Positions 13,342 to 25,300 of a DNA stretch of 64,000 nt are shown here, piece after piece (position 1 is the stretch's first letter; every line of letters starts with the position of its first letter). The notes beneath the pieces are model-generated. The model worked only from the letters and a program-made list of their open reading frames with translations, was not told the origin of the DNA and ran no database searches. The DNA is from Metridium senile. Its lineage: Eukaryota > Cnidaria > Anthozoa > Actiniaria > Metridiidae. The stretch lies in NCBI GenBank assembly GCA_949775045.1, contig OX459101.1:5919894-5983893 (forward strand), read 5' to 3'. Made by a program: the position numbers and the translations under genes.

Positions 13342-16300
13342 TTATTTATTTATTTATTTTTTTATTATTTGTTTGTTTGTTTGTTTATTTTATTTATTTA
13401 TTTATTTATTTTATTTATTTATTTTATTTATTTTATTTGTTTTATTTATTTTATTTATTTATTTATTTTATTTATTTATTTATTTTATTTATTTATTTAT
13501 TTATTTGTTTTCAGGTCATATTACATTCCAAAAGAAACAGAAACATACAAAATTCCTTACTATGTACAGGTAATATTATTGACTTTACACAGATCTTTAC
13601 ACTACCTGCCAATGGCCAAATGCCAGGCAAAATGTTGGTATCCATGCTTCGTTCAGGGATTTCAATGTCACTGTCCCTGTTATTAGGATGTTATTATATA
13701 GTCTGATGTGATTGGCTCCCGTGGATTCTTACATGTGTAGATTCAAGGAAGCCACCCGGGGGAGACTCCGGTCCTGAAAGGGCTTTGGTGCTCGTCAGAA
13801 ATTTTTAAAAATGACCCCTAAAAGATACCTGAGTATTACAAAGGTGGGCATGACAACAATATATTTTTACCACTAAGAGATACCAGCTAAAATTGGACAA
13901 ATTTATAGTTATTTTGTATTTTTAATAGTCCTAAAGACGTAAACTTCGAACACCTTCTGCTTGTTAAGTTTTTGAAAGCATTGTCATAAAAAATACCCTA
14001 AAATTTGGTTGCCCAAAAAGCTTTTAGACACCGTAAACAATACCAAACCCCTGATTTTGACCCCTAAAAGATACGACGTGAGCACCCCCGCCCTATGATA
14101 CAAGGGAGTCCCCCCGGGGGAAGCCATTCAGATCAGACTCCATTGATGTTATTGAGACAAAAGAATGTCCAGGAATTATTATTTAATATTTCATTATTTC
14201 ATTTTTATTTCATTTTGATAAATTTATTTTGTTTTAGTTGTATTTTAAAAACTAACATTTTGTTTTATTTATTTTATCATTGTTTTTTATTATATTTTAA
14301 ATAAAATGTTTTATTTCTTTTTTTGTTTCTATTTTAATTTATAACGTTTAAAATAAATATAAGCAGAATAATTCTACTACAACATTTCAAAGTCTCCAAG
14401 CCTTTGTCATCTGGAATGAATTACTTTAAATTGATTGTATTAAACATTGTTTTTTTAGTTTGATTTGATATTTAGTTTGTTTGATAGCAATTTAATTGTG
14501 TATTTCGTTCTCATTCCATTCACAGCAAGGGTTTGATGATAAATATTCAGGGAATACGTTACGGAGACTAGAAAAACAAATAGAAAATGACTACATTAAC
14601 AAATTACAATCACAATGCTACAGAGAACGACAATACAGTAAGTAGAACACAATTAGCATAATATTAAATATATTCAATGCTATCGTCATCATCGTTATGG
14701 TTATCATCACCATTATCATTGATCAACATTGTCAGCAGTATCATTATCATCAATTTCACTAACAATACTGTACCGGTAATTGTAATTAATATCATCAACT
14801 TCGCTACTACCAACATCGATTTGATACTATCATAATCATAATCACATTTCCTTCATCAGCATCATGTTTACAATGATTATCGTTATCATTATCAGCAAGT
14901 TTACCATCATCAACAATATCATTATCGTCATCATTATTATCATCATCATGATCAACAACAACATCATCATCATCATTATTATCATCATCATCACTACATT
15001 AATCATCATCATCACCGTTTTTTTTAACATCACTATCACTACCATCAACAATATCATCATGCTTGTCATCATCTCTGTTGTCATGAGCAATCTCAAACTA
15101 GTAAATGTTTTATGTATAAACCAAACCCAAAGGAAAAATGGGAAGAGAAAAGATAGAATGGAAGAGAAGAGAAGGGGGAGAAAAGGTAAAAATAGAAAAG
15201 TGAGAGGTAAAGAAAAAGGGTAGAAGAGAAGAAGAGAAAAAGAAAAGACGAAATAGAAAAGGAATTATAGTAGAAAAAAGTAGGATACATAATTAAGGAA
15301 ATAGGAAAATAATGTAAACTTAGGTTTAGGTTGGAAAACTGTCCTTACTTTTACGCCAAACCTCCGAGGAAACGAGTTCGGTCGAAAAGGTTTAGGCTAG
15401 AGATAATGAGGAGAGGAGAGATTGACGAGCGAAGAATGAGGCGAGAAGTCACGTCTTTCCTCATTCTTTCACAGCCAAAACTTTGCTCGTTTTCTCGGAG
15501 TTTTCACGTAAAAGTAGGGGCTCGTCTTGCATTCTATATATTAGGATAAACAACAAATAGTAAGGTTAGCCGTTTAAACCACAAATCCATAAATCGATAC
15601 ATATGTTTCAAAGCAAGGTCCACCTTGCAAAACCTCACAAATGTTTGGTCATGTTATCTGATCCCATAGAGATACTTTTACCGAGTTTTCACGTTTATCC
15701 AGTGTTTTACTGGAAACTAAAACACTCGTACTTTCCATATTTTCACTAGTGAAGATATGAAAAAGTTATGTACCAAATGTCCCGTATGTACGCGCGCGTC
15801 CTAAAAAAAATTGTTTTTCTTATTTGTCCATATAATAAAAAGAACATTAGACGTTGGCTTGAAGATATGACTTTTATTTTCTCGTGTTAACCACTCGAAA
15901 ATAAAATTCATATCTTCGCGCCACCGTGTAATGTCCTCTATATATTGCCTATTTGATTGGCTCAGTGATAACCTCGTGAATCAGTAATCAGTTTTTCAAA
16001 GTCCGCTCCACCTTGTTCAGTAAACCTCACGAGTATTTGGTCATGTTAATTTATCCCACATCTTTAAGGTATCTTTACAGAATGTTGATGTTTATCATGT
16101 GACGTTATTTTGTCTATTTGATTGGCTGATTACCTCGTGAATCAGTAATCAGTTTCTTAAGTGTTTCAATGTCCGCTCCACCTTGCTAAACCTCACGAGT
16201 ATTTGGTCATGTTAATTTATTCTACTGCTTTAAGGTATCTTTACAGAATGTTGACTTTTTTCTTGTGACGTTATTTTGTCTATTTGATTGGCTGATTACC

Positions 16301-19300
16301 TCGTGAATCATAAATCAGTTTCTTAAGTGTTTCGATATCCGCTCCACCTTGCTAAACCTCACGAGTATTTGGTCATGTTTGTTGATACAATCAACAAGTG
16401 CCACAGCACTTGTTTACACATTAAAACCCTAGTTTTATCACAACAAAACTAGGGTTTTAATGTGTAAACATCTTGCTACCAAAGTGCGGTAAGGGGAAGA
16501 GCCGTGATGGTATAGTGTTTAGTTGATCACATTCTACATGAATCTAAAGGGTGGGGTTCGATTCCAGGCGTTGGCGATTACGTTGTGTCCTTAGGCAAAA
16601 CACTTTACTCTATTTGAAAAATACTGCACTTTATTTGCAAAAAAGATCGTTTAATATTATTGTTAGAGTGAAGGTTTTGGATGTTAATCCTTTGTCGAAG
16701 TAAAAATAGTAACTTGTACAACTTGTACGCCGTATAAAAGAGTCAGAGTGTTACTGACGTTTTGGGAGTTAATCCTTTGTCGAAGTAAAACAAGTAACTT
16801 GTACGCCGTATAAAAGAGAGTTATTGACGTTTTGGGAGTTAATCCTTTGTCGAAGTAAAAAATAATAACTTGTACACCGTGTAAAAGAGAGTGTTACTGA
16901 CGTTTTGGGAGTTAATCCTTTGTCGAAGTAAAAAATAATAACTTGTACACCGTGTAAAAGAGAGTGTTACTGACGTTTTGGGAGTTAATCCTTTGTCGAA
17001 GTAAAAAATAATAACTTGTACACCGTGTAAAAGAGAGTGTTACTGAAGTTTTGGGAGTTAATCCTTTGTCGAAGTAAAAAATAATAACTTGTACGCCGTG
17101 TAAAAGAGAGTGTTACTGAAGTTTTTGGAGTTAATCCTTTGTCGAAGTAAAAAATAATAACTTGTACACCGTGTGAAAGAGAGTGTTACTGACGTTTTGG
17201 GAGTAAATCCTTTGTCGAAGTAAAAAATGATAACTTGTACACCGTGTAAAAGAGAGTGTTACTGAAGTTTTTGGAGTTACTTTTTACAACGTTTAAAAAG
17301 CAGTTACTTACTTACGTTAATTGTCTTGGTCGGAGTAAAATTTATAACTTCCACACAAACAAAGAGGGTCTTACTGGTGTATGAGCGAAATACAGATATA
17401 ATTGATATTGATGCATGCATTTGATATTTTTCTCATGTATCTGTATTTCGGAGTAAAAAATAATTTGAAATGCAAAATTCTTTGAGTAGACTTTTATATT
17501 CTTCCTTTGTGGCGAATTTACATCCTGTCTAATAATCAATTTCATAACATTGGCTTCCCCACTATCAGTTTTTGTAAGCGGTGTCTGTGTGTTTTCCTGT
17601 CAGACAACGTGCGGCCAGCGTGGTCAACTTACTAGCAAATCCATCTACCTAATTGTCTATTCACTAACTGCTCGATCACAGCTTGATACATTGAATACTG
17701 GCAAAGCTTGCCGGCCATCGAGAGCATTTTTCCCAAATATCGAATTTTAAATTTAATGCCATTTCCCTCGTGTTACATTTTATGAGCTGAGATTTCGCCT
17801 TCTTACTAATGTTGGCGTGCTCTTTCATTTCTGATGTTCATTTTGACTCAGCTGCTCGAATTAAAAGGGGTAGGGTCATGTGCCACGGTAGGGTCGAGTG
17901 TTGCAAAAGGCCTATTGTTTAATTGTTAATTTTATTTTAATGTTTGGAGTTTACTTTCGTTGAGGGTGGTGACTCGTTTTGTGTAAGATGTGCGAACATC
18001 CGGTTTGTGATATTCCATTGTAAAGCTGCGTAATTGAAAGCTTTAAGATATTATTTCGACCAAGAACATAGACATAACAAATAACTCGTTTTAGTAGCGA
18101 ATTGAATAAGAACACAGTTGAATGAAAAGTGGAAGAGTAGATGGATGCAAATGTTTAAAATGAATAAGGAATGGGTGGATGGATGGATGGTTGAATGGAT
18201 GGATGGATGGAGGAATGACTGGATGAATGACTGAATGAATGGATAGATAAATTACTTGATGGCTGGATGGATGGTTGAATAACTGGATGGACGAATGGAT
18301 GAACAATTGAATGAACATGACTTGATGGATAGATGGATAGATAGACGAATAGGTGGATGAATGACTAAATGGATGAACGAATTATGAATGGATGGTTGAA
18401 TGAACCAATGGATGTATAGATTATAAATGAGTTAATTAACTAATTAATAAAAACAATGAATATGGACGCCATAATAATTAAGAGATTGTATAGATAATGA
18501 TGTCGGGAATGAATAAATATAGAAGGGAGTATACGAATGAAAAAGACATTTTCATAAATAAATGAACGAACAGATTCCGTAATTAATGAATATCAAACAA
18601 CCTATAAGGTTAATTTCATGATATGCGGGTACAAAGGGTGAAAAATGGCTGGATGGATGGCAAATTGACTGGATGAATGACAGAACGGATTTATGAATGG
18701 ATGCATGAGTGAGTGAATGAATGACAGAACGGATTTATGAATGGATGGAGAAATGGATGCATGAGTGTGTGAATGAATGAAATAACTGAATGGATGGATG
18801 CATTAATTAATGGATAATGCATGAATGAATGAAAATTATTATTATTAATAAATGTACGAACAAATATGTGAATGTCGTTATAATTATAGGATTGGATAGA
18901 TGAACGATGTAAAGAATGAATGAATATAGAAGGATATTGCATAAATAGATGAACGAATAGATTCCGGAATTAATGAATACCAACCGACCTATAAGATTAA
19001 TTACATGATATGCGGGTACAAAGGGTGAAAAACAACCCATTAAGATCAAGGTGGTACGAGTCATTCTGTCTAGTTTAATAGTTTAATTTGCACAAACACT
19101 ATAGTATAATATAACAATGTTATATCAAAATAAACCTCTTTAGAGATATTTAACTAGTACGTACAATAACATTATATTATAAGGAAAATCTAGTTCTTAC
19201 AAATAGGTATTTGTTCGTATTCATAGCATTTTGTTTTTTCGAAATCTTCATTTTATTTTGCGTTTTTATAGCTATGATTTTATCTATTTTATTTTATTTT

Positions 19301-22300
19301 TGTTAATATATATATTTTTTCTTTTCTATATCATTCTATTTTATTTCATTTTATATTTATTTTATATTGTATTCTTAACATTTTGTTTTTCCTTTTTGTA
19401 ATCTTAACGAACTTTATTGCCTATATATGCTTTCGTCTGATATTATCAACTAATTGCTCCATGCCATTTTATTTTATAGTCCCTTTTGGGATTTAAAAGA
19501 GGTTATTCCATATCGATTTTACCTTCTTTCTTTTTTCTTTATCTACATGAATTAAATTTATGCTTTTCAATGTTATCTAGAAATGAACATTTCGTCTTGC
19601 ATTTTGGAATCTCTGCGCATTTAGTTATCAGTTTTTCTTTTGTTTTTGATTAAATAGAACGAAAACACAATATTCATGAAATATAATAAAATTACTATAA
19701 ATAAAAATTATTAGTTTTTAACTATTTTGTTTTTATCTTTTGGTCTTAATATTTTCTACATGAATTAAAGTAATGCTTTTTAATGTTATCTGGAAATGAA
19801 CATTTCGTCTTGCATTTTCCCATCTATTTAGAATCTCTGCACATTTAGTTATCAGTTTTTCTCTTGTTTTCGTTTACATAGTATAATTGAATTTGATGAT
19901 TATCCATTCTGTTGTGCTATGAATTCACAATGATGCACATTTTCCCTCTTTCCTTTGTCATATAACGACAAACACACTGCTGGATACCAGAGGGTATTTT
20001 TATGTCGCTTTGGTGTTTGTAAATCTTACAAAATAATGCTAAGTACAATATTAAATCCTCATGCATAAACACACTACATGGAATTATCATATCATTTAAT
20101 TTTAGTATTATTATGAACTCATATAATAAAAATAATATTTTTAAACATGTTTAAATTAACTTTTAAGTAGTAAATAGGAATTATCAGATCACTTATTTTA
20201 GTATATTATGAATTTATATCGAAAATTCTTGAATACTGCATACTAAAAGCTCACTACAAGACTGAAAAATATATTCAATAATATTTTTAAACATGTTTAA
20301 ATTAACTTTTAAGTAGTAAATAGGAATTATCAGATAACTTATTTTAGTATATTATGAATTTATATCGAAAACTCTTGAATACTGCATACTAAAAGCTCAC
20401 TACAAGACTGAAAAATATATTCAATAATATTTTTAAACATGTTTAAATTAACATTAAAGTCGCAAATTCGATCATTTGTAATCCTAGCTGTTTTATTTCG
20501 CAAAAAATAATTGTAGTCATTTTTTTTAAATGTTATTCCGTTCTTGCGTCCTAAAAACATATTCAATAATATTCCTAAGGTTTGTTTAAATTGTGATAAA
20601 AAAAGTATATTCTGTTCGACAATTTCGTTCATTAGTTAGTGTTGGTTGAATAATTATAATTATTTCTCAAAATGCTACAGTCGTTTGATTCTTATTCCTT
20701 CCTTGATATGTATTTAATAATATTCCCAGGTCATGTTAAAATAATTGTAAAAAAAATAGATTATATTCGACTCGACAATTTCGCTTATTAGATATGTTGG
20801 TTGAATTATGATAATTATTTCTCAAAATGCTACAGTCATACCATCCTAATTCTTTTTCCCTTCTTAAATATTCAATATTATTTCCACGTCATTTTCAAAT
20901 AATAATGAAAGAATAAATTCTAGTCGACAAGTTCGTTTATTTAGTAATGTTACCTAAGCTCTGATTGTATATTTTCATCATAATTCCATTTTCTTTTCCT
21001 GCATTCGGTTCACTAATGTATTTTCAATTATCAATTACCATAGACACTAGTGTATATAATGTTATACTACAGAATGTTGCAGTTGCTGCTCCCCTTTGCA
21101 TTCTCGATGCAGGCTTTGACGGCCTCTGTGAACACCTCCACATACCCACTCTGAGTCAACGCAGAGCATTCCAAATACTTCATAGCTCCTAATTTCTTTT
21201 TCATCTTCTTTCCCATTTGATGAGAAACGAATGAAGGATTTTTAGCGTCATTTCCTTTTTTCTTCTCCTCTGCTTCGCGTAAATCTGTCTTCGTGCCCAC
21301 TAGAATAATCGGTGTTTTTGGAGAATGTTTCTTGATTTCTTGATACCATTTATTCTCTACATGGCGAAACGATTCCACATCAGTTACAGAAAAGCAAAGA
21401 CAGAATACGTCAGTGTCCGTGTATGCCGATGGACGGATATTGTCGTTAGCATCTTTGCATTCTGTGTCCCACAGTTCTAATTGATAAACCTTCCCTTCAA
21501 CTATAATATTCGCTTGATAGGTGCTCGAGAATGACTCCAAATGTTTCCTTGATATTGTGTTCGACTTGTAGCAGAGCTGTAGAAGCAAGCATGTTTTTCC
21601 TACAGCGTTATCGCCGAGTAGAACGATCTTGATCGTCCGTTCGATTTCGATGTCAGTATTTGGAACAACCACAAACCCGTCGACCATTTTGTAGATAGTC
21701 CTTTAGCTCGTTGAACAAGTTCTTGCTTTGTAAAACCGCTTTAGGTAAGCTACAGCTCGAGAAATCGCTCTAGTATCAAGCTACAAGATTATAGTACTCC
21801 AACGAGGCGTGCCAGAGTAAAATCCTAGCGTGGTTCATTCAATTTCATCCAAATCGAACTGTCAGATCTTACTTCATTTGCATTTAGCAGTAACTCAGTT
21901 CCGTTTGTGAAATATAAACACTACTTTCGATCGCACTTCTGTTCATATCTTTAGAATATTTCGCTCTTTCAAAGTGAACTTTTTGCAAATACGTTCTACG
22001 TCTGGTCGTTTCTTGTCATTTTCGCGTTCTTTTCTGTGGATTTTGTTGCCGTAGTGAGGTACCAGCGCCGTAGACCAAAACACGACCTTTAGCTTGCCGA
22101 CAACTTCACTAGATATCCCCAAAATGTTGAATAATTCATTATGTGCCCAGAAAATGTAATTATGAATTTTTGGCTGTCCAATCCTGACACAAAGTCTATC
22201 ATTAGTCGAATTACGTCTAGGATATTCAACCAATTGAATTCATTCTTATATTGGTTGTATTTTCTTATTTTTCATAATCAAAAATTACGTTCTATTCGCT

Positions 22301-25300
22301 TTGGTATTATAATTGTTGCTGTGTGAATTATATTTCAATTTATTCATATTTTTAATCCTCTTGTCTGGTTCTCTGTTCGCTTAAAAGCCTTCTTTTTCAA
22401 CATCTGTTTGAGCCATAATCGGCAAACTATTTTATTCCTAATGTGTCTTGATTTCCGTGTATTTCTAAAAGGTTCAAGTGATCTAGAACTTGTGCTTTTA
22501 GCATTATAAATTGTTTTCCTTTGTAATCCCGATAACTAGCGGTGAAACTAGTGTGGACTGTGTCGGTGTTTCTAAAGAACCAACTGAATTGGAGAAAAAA
22601 TATACGATAACTAGTGGTTTAACTAATGTGGACTGCGTCTGTGCTTCTCAGGAAACAATTGGAGTAAAAATGTATGAAAACTAGTGGTTAAACTAGTGTG
22701 GACTGCGTCGGTGTTTCTTACAAAAAATTGGAGAAAAAATATACGACAACTAGCGGTTAAACTAGTGTGGACTGCGTCGGTGTTTCTAACAAAAAATTGG
22801 AGAAAAAATATACGACAACTAGCGGTTAAACTAGTGTGGACTGCGTTTGCGTTTCTTAGGAAACAATTGAGTAAAAGTGTACAATAACTAGCTCTTAAAT
22901 AAATGTGGATTGTGTCGCTGTTTCTTTGGCAACAATTGGAGTAAAAATGTATGATAACTAGAAGTCAAACTAGTGTGGACTTTATCTGTTTATAAGGCAA
23001 CAGTTGGAGTGAAAATGTCAGTAAAATTAGTATGGGCTGCGTCGGTGTTTCTAAGGGAACGATTTAAACTAGAGCTTATCGTTCATTAGAAATCATGAAA
23101 AAATAATAATCCTGTCTTATTTCTTAGTGTTTCTATATTTCTTCTATATTCAAATATACCATTGATTATAGTATACATATATTTTAAATGTATGTTAGGG
23201 GTTTTTTTTTTCTTTCACCAATATATTATAATCATTATTGGTGTAGAGTCAAGAAAATATTTATTCCCGAACAGTTATTGATTACACGACCAATTGCCGA
23301 ATAAAGAACCTTTACTCCCGAATAATTATTTATTTATATTATTGTAAAATTGATAATATTTAGTATAAACAAATTCCGCAAAATGTATAATTGTTTTTTT
23401 TTTTTTTCAAATTTTGAAGTATTGTCTGAGTGCCGAATGACGAACATAATTTTCGAATAATTATTGTTTACATGAGTGAATAAATAGCTCGAAATATTTT
23501 TATTCCCGAAGAATTATCGATTATAGGAGCAAACAATATTTTCATGGTCCGTCTATAACGCGAATTGTCATCGATTATTTATTGGTCCATTTGTTATGAT
23601 TCTATATCTTTGCTTCTTTTCTCGAACAATTATCGATTGCCCAAGTAAATATAGGTTTTTGTGGTTTGGGTTTTCCCTATCTTTAGGAGCGGTTTTCGTT
23701 GTGATGTCTATGTTACGATTCAACCGATTGGTTATCGATTGATTAATTATGTAGTTTATTATGATCTGTACCTGTTTGGGTTAGTAAAACTAGTTTTTGG
23801 TTGCGTAAAGAAACTACGCATGTTAAAAAATTGTTGTCGCAGCCAAAGCTTTAGTAAACACTCTTAATGCTGCAAAGGATGTCGGTATTTTCATATTATT
23901 TTTAATTGAAATGTTTAGTTCTATAAGAAACTTGATTATGATGACAGAGATATTTGGACTTTATTTTAAATTTGTTTCTTTTATTTAATTTTTTTATATT
24001 ATTTTAATTTAACATTTTTAATTTTATTTTAATGTATTTTTTTTTGTATTTTAATATATTTTATTTCATTGTATCTTTCTTATAATTTATGTTATTATAT
24101 TTTAATATTAATAATAATAAATTAATTTATTGCGCATTACATAAAATCTCAATGCTCTTACAATAACAAGTATATAATATAATAATACAATTCAAAATAG
24201 CAGGAATAAATAATTAAGATAAAGATAAAAGTTATATAATCAAATTAAATTATGTATATATAAACTAAATGGAAACTAGCGAGTAAACTAGTATACGGTG
24301 TTATATATAAACTATTTAAAGATATATATAAATATAAAAAACGTCACTCTAACTTGAATAGATATGTTCTCAAATTGCGTTTGAAAGTGACTTGATCACA
24401 TGGTTACTACGCGAAAGGGCGGGTACTTTCGCACTATTTATTTCATTGCGCACCATACTATAATATGAAAATAAACTTGCCTTAATTTAGTACAAATAAT
24501 AAGAAAGGAAAGACGATCAATTGTTAATATAAGTCTTTTATTGCTTTGTTTATATCTTAGTTATTTCTATATTAAGACTGTTTATGCTGTGTTTGACGTC
24601 ATCGCCATGTGACGTATCAATACGAACGTACTAGACATTTCTAATGAGGTAATTACGAAGACCAATATAATTGACTAAAATATTCAGTAGATAAAGCCAG
24701 TCTCGCGTGACTTCTTAAGAATGTTATTGGAGTTATAAATGCAATTTATAAACTGTTTGAACATAGTTAAAAAGTCAAAAAAATGTTTTAACCGTAAATC
24801 GTTTTTTAAATCCAATATAAAAATAACGTTTACACTTGTTATCAATAAAATTGATTGTAGTACAATAATAAGCAATGTTGAGGTTTCCAGTCTAAAATGC
24901 CTGTATATTGTGAAGGCCCCTCAGCAATGTTGAGGTTTCCAATCTGAAATGCCCATACATTGTGAAGGCCCGTCAGCAATGTTGAGGTTTCCAGTCTAAA
25001 ATGCCTGTTCATTGTGAAGGCCCCCTCAGCAATGTTTAGGTTTCCAGCCAGTCTAAAATACCTGTACTTTGTGAAGGCCCCTCAGCAATGTTGAGGTTTC
25101 CAGTCTGAAATACCTGTACATTGTTACAAAAGGCCCCCTCAGCAATGTTGAGGTTTCCAGTCTGAAATACCCATACATTGTGAAGGCCCGTCAGCAATGT
25201 TGAGGTTTCCAGTCTAAAATGCCTCCTCATTGTGAAGGCCCCCTCAGCAATGTTGTGGTTTCCAGTCTGAAATACCTAATAGTATACATGTTGAAGGCCC

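Noticed and set aside
13369..13706. Three overlapping Phe/Leu/Ile/Tyr-rich frames of about 66-109 codons
   Set aside because: They come from a (TTTA)n run in DnaJ intron 6; only the short 13515-13569 segment is a true exon.
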